A stretch of 41,139 nucleotides of DNA, taken from the NCBI RefSeq assembly GCF_030227225.1, contig NZ_JASPHQ010000011.1:44782-85920 (forward strand), written 5' to 3'. Numbering within the stretch: the first letter of the stretch is position 1; each line of letters starts with the position of its first letter. Source of the DNA: Corynebacterium rhinophilum. GTDB taxonomy: Bacteria; Actinomycetota; Actinomycetes; Mycobacteriales; Mycobacteriaceae. The position numbers and the translations under genes are program-made. Shown in pieces: positions 21,882 to 31,382 of the stretch. Below the pieces are notes generated by a model. It did no database searches. It saw only the letters and a list, made by a program, of their open reading frames with translations, and had not been told where the DNA came from.

Positions 21882-23021
21882 GTGAAGATTCCGGCAGAAG
21901 TATTCGCCCGTTCCCCCGAGCCCACGCTCGGGGTGGAATGGGAAGTCGCGCTCGTGGACCGCGACTCGCGCGATCTCGTCCCGCGCGGGGCTGAGCTCAT
22001 TGATCTCGCTACTGCCGCCCACCCCGATATTCACGTGGAAAAAGAATTCCTACAGAATACGGTGGAACTAGTCACGGGCATTTGCTCCACGGTGCCGGAA
22101 GCCATTGCGGAGTTAGAAACTTCGCTCGCCGCCGTGGAAGAAGCCGCGGCCAAGCTCGGCATCGACGTGTGGGCCTCTGGTGGGCACCCGTTTACGGATT
22201 TCCGGGAAAACCCGCTTTCAGATAAACCCAGCTATCAAGAGATCATCGCTCGCACCCAGTATTGGGGAAAGCAGATGCTGTTGTGGGGTACCCACGTCCA
22301 CGTTGGCATCAGCCACGAGGACCGCGTCTGGCCCATCATCAATGCGCTGATGACGAAGTACCCCCACCTTTTGGCCATTTCTGCATGCTCGCCGGGGTGG
22401 GAAGGATTGGATACGGGCTACGCCTCCAACCGCACGATGCTCTATCAACAGCTGCCTACCGCAGGCATGCCCTACCAGTTCTTCACGTGGGACGAGTGGC
22501 AGTCCTATATGCGGGATCAGGCGATTTCCGGGGTCATCAATCACACCGGCTCGATGCACTTTGATATCCGCCCGGCCTCGAAGTGGGGCACCGTAGAGGT
22601 CCGCGTATCCGATGCCACCTCGAACCTGCGAGAGCTATCCGCCGTCGTCGCGCTAACGCACTGCTTGGTCGTGCACTATGACCGCATGATTGATGCCGGC
22701 GAGGAGTTACCCGTCTTGCAGCCGTGGCACGTGGCGGAAAATAAGTGGCGCGGGGCGCGCTACGGCATGGATGCCCTCGTTATTACCTCGCGCGACACGG
22801 ACGAGGCCTGGGTCAAAGATGAATTGGCGCAGATGGTAGAAGAACTAACGCCCTTAGCCCGCGAGTTAGGCTGCGCGGAAGAACTGGTCTTGGTGCACGA
22901 AATCATCGACGGCGGCGCCGGATACGAACGCCAACGCCGCCTCTTCCAAGAAACCGGCAGCTGGCGCGATGTCGTCGAAGAAACCTGCCGCGAGCTTCAC
23001 ACCTTCCGGCCGGTGCGCTAG
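21882..23021 (+). CDS. Carboxylate-amine ligase, GCS2/YbdK family
   Basis: 379 aa, GTG start. The family has a weak glutamate-cysteine ligase activity in some members. Motifs: [12 protein letters not shown] (metal/ATP Glu residues), [41 protein letters not shown] and [12 protein letters not shown]. Corynebacteria make mycothiol, not glutathione, so the physiological substrate is open. It has its own leaderless start and is convergent to the GT87 gene. Confidence 0.9.
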   Translation: MKIPAEVFARSPEPTLGVEWEVALVDRDSRDLVPRGAELIDLATAAHPDIHVEKEFLQNTVELVTGICSTVPEAIAELETSLAAVEEAAAKLGIDVWASGGHPFTDFRENPLSDKPSYQEIIARTQYWGKQMLLWGTHVHVGISHEDRVWPIINALMTKYPHLLAISACSPGWEGLDTGYASNRTMLYQQLPTAGMPYQFFTWDEWQSYMRDQAISGVINHTGSMHFDIRPASKWGTVEVRVSDATSNLRELSAVVALTHCLVVHYDRMIDAGEELPVLQPWHVAENKWRGARYGMDALVITSRDTDEAWVKDELAQMVEELTPLARELGCAEELVLVHEIIDGGAGYERQRRLFQETGSWRDVVEETCRELHTFRPVR

Positions 23022-23024
23022 TTA

Positions 23025-23045
23025 GCTAACCGATGATCGGCTAGC
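23025..23045. terminator. Short inverted repeat after the ligase gene
   Basis: GCTAACCGAT and ATCGGCTAGC pair with one mismatch around a single G, 3 nt after the stop. With almost no loop and no T-run it is a weak terminator candidate. The rest of the 127-nt gap to the convergent gene has only GC-rich small repeats. Confidence 0.35.
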
Positions 23046-23148
23046 CGTGCGCTCAGTGATTGCACGCCTAGAGCCACACTGGAAGTAACTGGGCGCGGCA
23101 GGCGCGGCGGTGCGCAGATGGCTGCTGCACCCCGCGGCGGCATGCCGC

Positions 23149-24624
23149 TTAGTCGTTATCGAGTGCGTGGCGGCCACCGTAGGACGGGGGAGCCGGAATA
23201 TCGGTATAGCCCTCGGTGGACGGAAACTCGCGGGTCTCAGGGTTAAATACCGGGAACTGTGCGGTTTCGTCGGTAGTGGCAGAACCCCGTGCGGCAGCAC
23301 CGGCTGTCTGAGTGTGCTGCGGCTGAGCATGCTCCTGCTGGGCGTGCTGGGGCTGGACGTGGTGCTGTGGTTGGGTAGCGTTCTGTGCCGCGTGCCGTCC
23401 GCTGGGAGCGTCTTCCTCGCTGGGTTGGGTGCCGGGGATAAATCCCCACAGCGCATAAAAGGCGATGTAGAGGATGCCGGAGCCGGTGAAAAAGAGCAGA
23501 GCCCAAGGCTGGAAGTCCACATGGTTCAGAGAGCGGTTGGAGGCTTCGAGCCAAAAAGCTGCGGAGACAAAGGGCAGGAGCACCACGCACATGGCCGCGA
23601 AGGAAATGAGTGCTGCTACTTGCGCGCCGATAACACCGCGCAAACGCTTGCCCAGTGCCTGGTTGACGGAGATGAGAACCACGATAGCCAGCGGGAAGAT
23701 CCAGACCCAGTGGTGGTACCAGGAAAAGGGCGAGACCAAGCATGCGCTAATGCCGGCAATGGACACGGCGGCGGAGTTATTCTTGTGCTTCATCGCGGTG
23801 CGCAGGGCCAGGCAGGTCAAGACGAAGACGACCGCGACAGCGGCGAGCCACATCCAGCCGCCGTCGATGCCCCAGGCGCGCACCATGACTGAGCGAATGG
23901 ATTGCGCACCAGGGTTGGTGTGTTCACCCACGCGCGAGGAATTAAAGATGGCATCGGTCCAGAACACCCCGGCATCCGGAATGGTGACGAAACCAATCGC
24001 AACGGTCACCGCGAAGGTAAGGACGGAGATAACCGCCTGCCGCCAGCGCCTCTGGAAAAGGAGCACTAAGCCCATAAAGGCTGGGGTGAGCTTCAAGCCT
24101 GCGGCGAGGCCGATGCCAATTCCTGGCAGTGCCCACTTCTTTGGAATGACGTCGAGGGCAACCAAGAACATCAAAAAGACGTTGATCTGGCCGTAGAACA
24201 AGGTGCCGTACATCGGCTCTACGGCCGGGGCGCACAGCACCAGCAGAATGGCAACCACCCAGGTCAACGGCGAAAGTTTAAGGCCGCGCTCGTGGAAGAC
24301 CATGAGGATGACGGCCAATAAGGCAAGGATGGTGCCGCCTTGCCAGAGGATGATAAGGGGGTCATCGGCAAGCGCGGAAATCCACTTGAACAGCGTGCCG
24401 GCAAAGGGAGGGTAGGTAAAAGGAAGATCGCCAATATAGGCGTTGTCATAAAGATTGGCGCCGTCAGCCACCTCGCCGCCGGCGAGCCAGTAAATCTTCA
24501 AATCCAGTGGCACGCGCCAGATGAAGGCATTGGGGCCGTCGTATTTGCTATAGCGGGAGATGCTGAAAATAAAGAAGGCAATCAAAAGGGCGGCCAGAGT
24601 AGGCAGTCCGTAGAGCTTTTTCAC
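23149..24624 (-). CDS. GT87 (DUF2029) polyprenol-phosphate mannosyltransferase-like membrane protein
   Basis: 491 aa, GTG start with AGGAGG overlapping the mnhG stop. About ten membrane segments. The early loop LDLKIYWLAGGEVADGANLY holds the acidic DxxxY-type motif, and FTYPPFAGTLF and YGQINVFLMFLVAL are typical of GT87 enzymes, which add alpha-1,2-mannose in lipoarabinomannan/lipomannan assembly outside the membrane. After the last segment comes a soluble tail of about 95 residues with a His/Gln-rich part (QPQHHVQPQHAQQEHAQPQH) and a Pro/Tyr-rich end. The specific acceptor is not known. It is the last gene of the Mrp operon by spacing (15 nt). Confidence 0.85.
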   Translation of the reverse strand: MKKLYGLPTLAALLIAFFIFSISRYSKYDGPNAFIWRVPLDLKIYWLAGGEVADGANLYDNAYIGDLPFTYPPFAGTLFKWISALADDPLIILWQGGTILALLAVILMVFHERGLKLSPLTWVVAILLVLCAPAVEPMYGTLFYGQINVFLMFLVALDVIPKKWALPGIGIGLAAGLKLTPAFMGLVLLFQRRWRQAVISVLTFAVTVAIGFVTIPDAGVFWTDAIFNSSRVGEHTNPGAQSIRSVMVRAWGIDGGWMWLAAVAVVFVLTCLALRTAMKHKNNSAAVSIAGISACLVSPFSWYHHWVWIFPLAIVVLISVNQALGKRLRGVIGAQVAALISFAAMCVVLLPFVSAAFWLEASNRSLNHVDFQPWALLFFTGSGILYIAFYALWGFIPGTQPSEEDAPSGRHAAQNATQPQHHVQPQHAQQEHAQPQHTQTAGAAARGSATTDETAQFPVFNPETREFPSTEGYTDIPAPPSYGGRHALDND

Positions 24625-24639
24625 GGTTAAAGGTGCCTC

Positions 24640-25020
24640 CTATTTGCGGCGCAGCGAACGGCCGGCGGGGCGGTCATTGCGCGACATCGATTCCTCGGAA
24701 CCATACAGGCCTTCACGGCGTGCAATGCGTGAGGTGCGCTGCGCGGTTACCGGGCTGGTAAACATCGCAAACAGTACCAGCAAAATAAGCATACCCAAAT
24801 CACCACGCTCGGCCATACTGAAAGATTCCGCGCCAGTAATACGGATGAACGCACCCATGATGGTGAGGATGAGCCCGGTGGTCTGCGGCTTGCTCACGGC
24901 GTGGACGCGGGACATGGTGTCCTTAAAGCGCGCCAAGCCAATGGCGGCGGCGAGGATGAGCAGGCTGCCGCTGATGACGAGGGTGAGCGAGAGGATATCT
25001 GCGATTAGAGACCAACTCAT
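24640..25020 (-). CDS. mnhG: Mrp/Mnh cation antiporter subunit G
   Basis: 126 aa. Three membrane segments (LSLTLVISGSLLILAAAIGL, TTGLILTIMGAFIRI and GMLILLVLFAMFTSPVTA) and the family signature LARFKDTMSRVHAVSKPQT identify MnhG/PhaG. A basic C-terminal tail of about 35 residues (SRNDRPAGRSLRRK at the end) extends past the core. Its ATG overlaps the mnhF stop (ATGA). Confidence 0.93.
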   Translation of the reverse strand: MSWSLIADILSLTLVISGSLLILAAAIGLARFKDTMSRVHAVSKPQTTGLILTIMGAFIRITGAESFSMAERGDLGMLILLVLFAMFTSPVTAQRTSRIARREGLYGSEESMSRNDRPAGRSLRRK

Positions 25021-25292
25021 TGGTTATCCCTCTTCCTAAACCTGGTAACAGACACGGTGGAGATGAAGCCGAGCAGCGCGATGACCAGCATGGCCGAGAC
25101 CACGGAGGTATCGAGCGACCAGCACATATAGGTCGCCAGGGCGCATTGGAACATCGCGGTAAAACCGTCCATTCCCACTAGCCGGTCGAGGGAGTTGGGC
25201 CCGGTGATGATGCGCCAGACGGTGATTAATACGGAGACCCATAGCAGGAATGCGGGAACCAGCAGGATGGCGTGATAGATCTGCGGATCCAT
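25017..25292 (-). CDS. mnhF: Mrp/Mnh cation antiporter subunit F
   Basis: 91 aa with three membrane segments and the family stretch RIITGPNSLDRLVGMDGFTA. AAAGGAG lies before the ATG. It overlaps mnhE by 1 nt (TAATG) and mnhG by 4 nt, so translation is coupled. Confidence 0.93.
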   Translation of the reverse strand: MDPQIYHAILLVPAFLLWVSVLITVWRIITGPNSLDRLVGMDGFTAMFQCALATYMCWSLDTSVVSAMLVIALLGFISTVSVTRFRKRDNQ

Positions 25293-25819
25293 TATGGGTG
25301 GCTCCTTTCAAAGATCTCGATCATGGAAGATTCTAGACGGGACACGGCATCGATTTCGCGCTGGATCTGCGCCTCATCCCGAGCATCCAGGATGTGGATG
25401 GTGATCATGCGATTGGCGATGTCAATGTCTGTCACCGTTCCACCCGGCTGCAGGTTGTACAGGGTCACCGCAAGGGAGAGAATGAACTCATTTTCCAGGC
25501 GCATCGGCAATTCCAGGATGGCGGTTTTAGGCAGCGGCTGCGGCCGGGAGGCCAGCCAGCCCACCTTGAGGGAGGCATAAAACAGCTCCCAGAACCAGCG
25601 CAGCATGTATCGCAGGAATTTGCCCCACGCGACCTCGACGCCGGCAATCGGCATCGCCGGCAGCGGCAGGGCGAAGACGATGACCAGGGCGACGAGGAGG
25701 CCGCCGACGACATTGCCCACCGTGATTTCACCCATGAGCATGCACCACATGACCGTGATCCAGACGGTAAACCACGGCCGGAATCGGTAGCGCACACCGG
25801 CAAAGCGGCTCTTAGTCAT
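25292..25819 (-). CDS. mnhE: Mrp/Mnh cation antiporter subunit E
   Basis: 175 aa, MnhE/MrpE family. Two N-terminal membrane segments (WITVMWCMLMGEITVGNVVG) and the conserved soluble end with LAVTLYNLQPGGTVTDID and ITIHILD. A strong ribosome binding site AAGGAGG is present. It overlaps the end of mnhD by 8 nt. Confidence 0.92.
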   Translation of the reverse strand: MTKSRFAGVRYRFRPWFTVWITVMWCMLMGEITVGNVVGGLLVALVIVFALPLPAMPIAGVEVAWGKFLRYMLRWFWELFYASLKVGWLASRPQPLPKTAILELPMRLENEFILSLAVTLYNLQPGGTVTDIDIANRMITIHILDARDEAQIQREIDAVSRLESSMIEIFERSHP

Positions 25820-27632
25820 CGCGGGCCTCCTTCTTTACTGGGGTAGGGCTTTCTGGTGCCTCCGATTTCGCCGGTGCGTCCGAGCTTGGCTTCTCCTTGT
25901 CGCCGGATTCCGGATCGTGCGCCGGCCCGGGGTCTGGCAGCAGGTAGCTGCGCTCCTTGTACGAGTCCGCGCCGCCTTCGTAGCGGTCCTTCTGGTCAAG
26001 GTGCCGGGTGGGGTTATCTGCATTTTCTCCCAGTACGGCGTACTGATAAATGGAGGTATCCTGTGCGGATTCGGCCGCGCGGGAGGTGACACCGGAAATC
26101 GGGCCGGCCAGGAAGGTAATCGAGGTCGAGGCAATGACCAGCAGCGCCGTGGCACCCACCATGCCGAACGGCACGCGGCCGACATCCTGGCGGGAGGAAA
26201 ATTCGACCTCATCGGTGATATCAGAAAGTGGGGCCGGGCGGGCTAGGGCGACATTGCCTTCGGGGGCATCAGCGCGGTCGCGCTGGAAGCCCTTGGCCCA
26301 GACCAGCATCATGACGTAGAGCGTCAGCAGCGAGGTCACCAGCGCGCCGCCGATGAGCACCCACGCCAGCCAGGAGCCCTCATTGGCACCTGCCTGAATG
26401 AGGATGATCTTGCCCAGGAAGCCAGAGAACGGCGGCACACCACCCAGGTTGATGGCCGGGATGAAATACAGCACGGCGATAAGCGGGGCGGAATACATTA
26501 GCGAGCCCAGGCGCCGCAGCGAGGATGTACCTGCTTGGCGCTCGATAAGGCCGACGACCAAGAAGAGCGCGGTCTGCACCAAAATGTGGTGGATGGCGTA
26601 GAAAATAGCGCCGGATAGCCCCTGGGCGGTGCCCAAAGAGACGCCGAAAATCATATAGCCGATGTGGCTGACCAGCGTAAAGGAGAGCAAACGCTTAATA
26701 TCGGTCTGCGCGATGGCGCCCAAGATGCCCACCAGCATGGTGGCCAGCGCCACCCACATCAGCACGGTATCGAGCCCACCATAGGTAAAAATGGACGTGC
26801 GCGCGCGGATGATCGCATACACACCGACCTTGGTCAGCAGACCGGCGAACACGGCCGTGACCAGCGAGGGCGCGGTGGGGTAGGAGTCTGGCAGCCACGC
26901 GGCCAGCGGCACCACTGCTGCCTTAATGCCAAAGGCCACGAGCAAGGTGGCGAAGATGGCGGTGCGGGTGCCCTCCGGGATGTCCTGCATGCGTTGGCCA
27001 ATCTGGGCCATGTTCATGGTGCCGACGGAGGCATAGACATATGCCAGGGCCAGCAAGAAGATCATGGATGAGGCCATCGAGACCATCACATAACCCACGC
27101 CGGCGCGCACGCGGCCTGCCGATGCCCCCAAGGTCAACAGCACGTACGAAGCCACGAGGAAGACCTCGAAGCCGACGTACAGGTTAAATAGGTCGCCGGC
27201 CAAAAAGGAGATATTCACGCCCATGGTCAGCAACATGTAGGTGGGCAAAAAGACCGCGACGGGTTCATCCTTGGTGCCATCGCGCACACCCTGGGAAATG
27301 GCGTACCAGATGACGGAGAACAGCACCACAGACGAGGTAAAGAGGATCATCGTGGAGAGCCGGTCCGCCACTAACGTGATGCCCACGGGAGCGTCCCAGC
27401 CGCCTATTTGCAGCGTCTGTATGCCATGGAAATCCACTATTATGATCAGGCTCGCGTTCACCGCAGCCGTAATCAGCAGGGAGAAAAAGGCGATCTGGCG
27501 CTGCACATTAGGCATGCGGGCAAACAGCAGCGAGAGCGCTGCGGCCACGGCCGGGATGATAATGGGCAGCGGGATAAGCACACCGACGTACGGGTACATC
27601 GTTTCGGCAGCTTGGTGGAATGGCTCAGTCAT
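25812..27632 (-). CDS. mnhD: Mrp/Mnh cation antiporter subunit D
   Basis: 606 aa, proton-translocating NADH-dehydrogenase-like (Nuo N/M/L) subunit with about 14 membrane segments. Signatures: LAGDLFNLYVGFEVFLVASY, AVVPLAAWLPDSYPTAPS, LTKVGVYAIIR and LLSFTLVSHIGYMIFG with the conserved Lys and His residues. After the last segment (near residue 510) comes a hydrophilic, mainly acidic tail of about 95 residues. GGGAG precedes the ATG. It overlaps mnhC and mnhE by 8 nt each. Confidence 0.95.
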   Translation of the reverse strand: MTEPFHQAAETMYPYVGVLIPLPIIIPAVAAALSLLFARMPNVQRQIAFFSLLITAAVNASLIIIVDFHGIQTLQIGGWDAPVGITLVADRLSTMILFTSSVVLFSVIWYAISQGVRDGTKDEPVAVFLPTYMLLTMGVNISFLAGDLFNLYVGFEVFLVASYVLLTLGASAGRVRAGVGYVMVSMASSMIFLLALAYVYASVGTMNMAQIGQRMQDIPEGTRTAIFATLLVAFGIKAAVVPLAAWLPDSYPTAPSLVTAVFAGLLTKVGVYAIIRARTSIFTYGGLDTVLMWVALATMLVGILGAIAQTDIKRLLSFTLVSHIGYMIFGVSLGTAQGLSGAIFYAIHHILVQTALFLVVGLIERQAGTSSLRRLGSLMYSAPLIAVLYFIPAINLGGVPPFSGFLGKIILIQAGANEGSWLAWVLIGGALVTSLLTLYVMMLVWAKGFQRDRADAPEGNVALARPAPLSDITDEVEFSSRQDVGRVPFGMVGATALLVIASTSITFLAGPISGVTSRAAESAQDTSIYQYAVLGENADNPTRHLDQKDRYEGGADSYKERSYLLPDPGPAHDPESGDKEKPSSDAPAKSEAPESPTPVKKEARDD

Positions 27633-28125
27633 CTTCGGCTCCCTTCACCGGCTCCTCGAAGGATTCGGGGCCGAAATTATCGCCTTCCTTGGTGGCGCGC
27701 CCGGTGGCGGGGTCATTGGAGGCATCGTGGTCTGCGCTCGCCGCGGCATTGCCGGGCTTGGAGGCCTTGGCGGCAATCGCGGTATCTTCGGCGTCATCTT
27801 CAATGACGTCGGCGGTGCGGTAGCGGTACTGGCGGTAGGCCAAGGTAAGGATGAAGGCCGTCAGTGCCATGGAAATGACGATGGCGGTAAGGATCATCGC
27901 TTGGGTGAGAGGATCCGCAATATCGCTGCCATAAGGCTCGGCCTCGCGGCCATCGATGGGCGGTGAACCCGCAGGGCCGCCGGCCTGCAGCATGAAGAGG
28001 TTGGCGCCATTGCCCAGCAAGAGCAGCCCGAGCAGCATCTTGGTCATGGCTCGGTCGAGCAAAAGGTAGATGCCCGCAGAAACCATTACTCCGGCGGCGA
28101 GCAGGAGGAAGAGGTTGGCTTGCAT
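27625..28125 (-). CDS. mnhC: Mrp/Mnh cation antiporter subunit C
   Basis: 166 aa, NuoK-like. Three membrane segments fill residues 1-100 (LFLLLAAGVMVSAGIYLLLD, MLLGLLLLGNGANLFML, LTQAMILTAIVISMALTAFI), with the Glu/Gly-rich family stretch DPLTQAMILTAIVI. An acidic tail of about 60 residues follows (VIEDDAEDTA to VKGAEDD), longer than the core subunit needs. It abuts mnhA with no gap and has GGAGAA before the ATG. Confidence 0.93.
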   Translation of the reverse strand: MQANLFLLLAAGVMVSAGIYLLLDRAMTKMLLGLLLLGNGANLFMLQAGGPAGSPPIDGREAEPYGSDIADPLTQAMILTAIVISMALTAFILTLAYRQYRYRTADVIEDDAEDTAIAAKASKPGNAAASADHDASNDPATGRATKEGDNFGPESFEEPVKGAEDD

Positions 28126-31100
28126 TTATTTCTCCTTTCCTGCGTTGTCCCCGGAACCTGTGCCGGAAGAGCTCGTTGCGGCTGGTATCTTTTCTTTTTT
28201 CTTCTCTTGTTTTTGCGCCCGCTGGGCCTTTTGCTTGGTGCTGCGCTCCCGGTTCTTCCGCGCCAGGGAACGGGCGCGGTCGCGAGCGCGTTGCTTACGC
28301 ATCTCTTCTTCCTCATCCAGCTTGGCGCCGAGCGAGCTGAGCACGTAGAGCGTTAGCCCCACGACGATGAGGTAGACGCCCAAGTCAAAGACCAGCGCCG
28401 AAGGCAGCGAGACCGCGCCGATAAGCGGGATCTCGGGTGAGGTATATCCGCTGGTAAATGGCGGGTAGCCAAAGAACATCGGCACCACCACCGCCAGGGC
28501 GGAGAAGGAGAGGCCAGCGCCCATGGTGCGCCCGGCATCGATGGGCAGGGCCTCATCGAGCTCCGCGCGGCCACCGGCCAGGTAGCGCAGGATGAGCGCG
28601 AGAGCGGCCACAAGGCCACCGGCGAAACCGCCGCCTGGCGCATTGTGCCCGGCGAAGAAGAAGTAGAACGACAGCGCCATCATGGAGGGGAAGAGCACGC
28701 GGGTGGAGACATCGATCATCAGCGAGCGGTTGAGCGCCTGCTCCGATTCCGAGCCCGCGGCCAGCCAGCGGCGACCCGTGACCTGCAGGGTGGGCCGGCG
28801 GCTGTCCCTGGAGAAGGATTGGGTGCGGTAAATCAGGGAAGCTACACCGAGCGCGGCGATGATAATGACCGTGATCTCCCCAAAGGTATCCCAGGCGCGC
28901 AGGTCCACCAGCAAGACGTTGACGGCATTGGCGCCGTGGCCAATCTCCTTGGCCAGCTCCGGCATGTACTGCGAGATGGGTTCGGCAGACCGCGCGTTGA
29001 TGGCGAACATCGCCACGATGGTGACGGTCAGGCCGGTGCCGACGGATAGCCACGCGCGCAGGCGGCCCATCTTCGGGTCCTGCTTCCACTCGGTAGAGGC
29101 CGGAATGCGGCGCAGCACCAGCATGAATAGCACCATGATGATGGTTTCTGTCAGCAGCTGGGTTAGCGCCAAGTCCGGGGCACCGTGGATGGCAAAGACG
29201 AAGGATAAGGAATAGCCGGTAATGCCGACGATGATGACGGCAGAGAGGCGGTTATCGGTGACCGTGGCGGCGATGGCGGCCACCATCATGATGATGGCGG
29301 CGACGACCTGCCAGGGGTTTTCTGCAACCACCATGCGGATATCCGTGAGATCACCGGTAATCAGCATCGTCAGCGGCAGCACCATCACGGTGGCGAAGAT
29401 AACGGTCAGGTTGAGCTGCAGCGAACCGCGCTGGGTAACGGCCGTGGTGCGCAGGGAGAGCTTGCGCAGGGTGGAGATGACCTTGTCGTAGACAGCGTCG
29501 GCATCACCAAGCGCGGGGTACGCAAACTGCCATTGCTCGAGTACCTGGCGGCGCCAGTGGACGATGATTCCGGCCACGATGATGATGGCGGATACGCCCA
29601 AGGTCACCGACCATCCGTGCCAGAGGGCCAGGCCGTGGTAGTCACCTGTCCCAAAGGTGGAATCGAGGTGCTGATCGATGGCCGCCGAGAGCGCCTGCGG
29701 CGCGATGCCGAGCACGATGGTCAGCGCGGTGAGCACGGCCGGGGCGAGCCACAGGCCCACATTGACCTTGTGCATCGTGGCCACAGCCTTAGAGACGCCG
29801 TCTTTATCGTCCGGGAGGTTCTTGGTGGCAAAGGCGCCCCACAAAAAGCGCAGGGCATAGGCCATGGTGAGGATGGAGCCTGCCACATAAGCCACCAGGA
29901 TCATATTGCGCGGCATACCAATGAGCAGCTCTTCGTGCATGGTGGATTCCAGCACGGCTTCCTTGGACACGAAGCCAAAGAGTGGGGGAACACCCGCCAT
30001 GGACAGGGCGGAGATAACTGCGATGCCATAGAGGAAGGGCTGCCTGCGCCCGAGGCCGGATAGCTTTGTAATATCGCGCGTGCCCGAGCAGTGATCGATG
30101 GCACCAACCACCATAAAGAGTGCAGCCTTAAAGAGTGAGTGGGCAAAGGTGAGCGCCAGGCCCGCCTGCATGGCTTCCCGGGAGCCAACCGCCACGATGG
30201 AGGTAATAAAGCCCAGCTGGGAAACCGTGCCATAAGCCAAAATCAGCTTGAGATCCTTTTGTTTTAGCGCCATCCAGCCGCCGAGCAGCATGGTAAATAC
30301 GCCTAAGGAAATGACCACGAGGTGCCAGGTGGCTACCTCGTACATATCCGGTGCCAGGCGCGCGACCAGGTAAATTCCGGCCTTGACCATGGCCGCGGAG
30401 TGCAGGTACGCCGAGACCGGGGTTGGTGCTGCCATCGCACCCGGCAGCCAGAAGTGTGCCGGCACGATAGCGGATTTGGTGAGCGCACCGACCAGGATAA
30501 GCACGATGGCGACGGTGACGTACGGCGTTTGGGGGAAGTGATCGTATGCGCTGATTTCGCTAAACGTCCACGCCCCGGTCTGCCGGCCGAGCAGGCAGAT
30601 GCCCATCAGCATGGAGAGGCCGCCCATGACGGTGACCATCAGGGCCTGCTGTGCAGCGCGGCGCGAGGAGGCGCGCTCGGCATAGTAGCTGACCAATAGG
30701 TACGACAAGAGGGAGGTGATCTCCCAGAAGACGTACATGAGCAGCAGGCTATCGGAGGTCACAAGCCCAAACATGGCGGTGGCAAACCCCACCATTTGGC
30801 TGGCGAACATGGCAAGCCGGCGGCGCGTGGAATCGAAATAACCCCAGCAATACAGCAGGACCAAAGCGCCCATCCCTAAGATGATGAGGCTAAAGAGCCC
30901 GCCCAGGGCATCCATGCGCAGATCCACGGCGAGGTGCGCGGCCGGCATCCACTCGATGGTGTAATTCAGCGCGCCGCCGTCGCGGAAGGTGCCCCGGGCA
31001 AAGTGCGCGAGGGTCCACACGAAACCGACACCGGGAACTATTGCCAATAAACCAAAGGCTGGGCGGCCCACATTCATAATGAGCAGCGGTGCAACCACGG

Positions 31101-31134
31101 TGGCAACGATGAGGGCACCCAGAAGTATTAGCAC
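28126..31134 (-). CDS. mnhA: Mrp/Mnh antiporter subunit A fused to subunit B
   Basis: 1002 aa. The first 750 residues are MnhA (NuoL-like; MYVFWEITSLLSYLLVSYYA, SAIVPAHFWLPGAMAAPTPV, HSAAMVKAGIYLVAR, AHSLFKAALFMVVGAIDH). The rest is MnhB (FAGHNAPGGGFAGGLVAALA), explaining why no separate mnhB is present. A highly basic tail ends the protein (RKQRARDRARSLARKNRE and KQEKKKEKIP). The complex exchanges Na+ or other monovalent cations for protons, for pH and salt tolerance. The GTG start is 13 nt from AAGGAG, a rather long gap. First gene of mnhA-C-D-E-F-G-GT87. Confidence 0.93.
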   Translation of the reverse strand: MLILLGALIVATVVAPLLIMNVGRPAFGLLAIVPGVGFVWTLAHFARGTFRDGGALNYTIEWMPAAHLAVDLRMDALGGLFSLIILGMGALVLLYCWGYFDSTRRRLAMFASQMVGFATAMFGLVTSDSLLLMYVFWEITSLLSYLLVSYYAERASSRRAAQQALMVTVMGGLSMLMGICLLGRQTGAWTFSEISAYDHFPQTPYVTVAIVLILVGALTKSAIVPAHFWLPGAMAAPTPVSAYLHSAAMVKAGIYLVARLAPDMYEVATWHLVVISLGVFTMLLGGWMALKQKDLKLILAYGTVSQLGFITSIVAVGSREAMQAGLALTFAHSLFKAALFMVVGAIDHCSGTRDITKLSGLGRRQPFLYGIAVISALSMAGVPPLFGFVSKEAVLESTMHEELLIGMPRNMILVAYVAGSILTMAYALRFLWGAFATKNLPDDKDGVSKAVATMHKVNVGLWLAPAVLTALTIVLGIAPQALSAAIDQHLDSTFGTGDYHGLALWHGWSVTLGVSAIIIVAGIIVHWRRQVLEQWQFAYPALGDADAVYDKVISTLRKLSLRTTAVTQRGSLQLNLTVIFATVMVLPLTMLITGDLTDIRMVVAENPWQVVAAIIMMVAAIAATVTDNRLSAVIIVGITGYSLSFVFAIHGAPDLALTQLLTETIIMVLFMLVLRRIPASTEWKQDPKMGRLRAWLSVGTGLTVTIVAMFAINARSAEPISQYMPELAKEIGHGANAVNVLLVDLRAWDTFGEITVIIIAALGVASLIYRTQSFSRDSRRPTLQVTGRRWLAAGSESEQALNRSLMIDVSTRVLFPSMMALSFYFFFAGHNAPGGGFAGGLVAALALILRYLAGGRAELDEALPIDAGRTMGAGLSFSALAVVVPMFFGYPPFTSGYTSPEIPLIGAVSLPSALVFDLGVYLIVVGLTLYVLSSLGAKLDEEEEMRKQRARDRARSLARKNRERSTKQKAQRAQKQEKKKEKIPAATSSSGTGSGDNAGKEK

Positions 31135-31226
31135 GTTGGAATCTGCGCTCCTTAGGTTGTGTCAAGTTCTCAGACCCTCGTTGCCGCGGGGCGTGACGAT
31201 ATGCACCGGGAGCATATACACACCAA

Positions 31227-31258
31227 GACAGTTCGTACTCGGCCGAGTACGAACTGTC
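31227..31258. repeat. Perfect 32-bp palindrome upstream of the Mrp operon
   Basis: GACAGTTCGTACTCGG is followed directly by its exact reverse complement, 16 bp each side with no spacer. It lies 92 nt upstream of the mnhA start and 124 nt past the dipeptidase stop. No T-run follows in either direction. It may be an operator for a dimeric regulator of the antiporter, or a terminator stem with a small central loop. Which one cannot be decided from sequence. Confidence 0.85.
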
Positions 31259-31382
31259 CCACTTGTGCAAGCAGCGTGGCCGGAAACGGGGTCAACTCGT
31301 CGAAAGTTTACCGGTTTTTCCACAACTTCGAAAGATTATTTTTAGCGCACAGTATTATATGCCACCCGTTGCGCTCTTTTTT

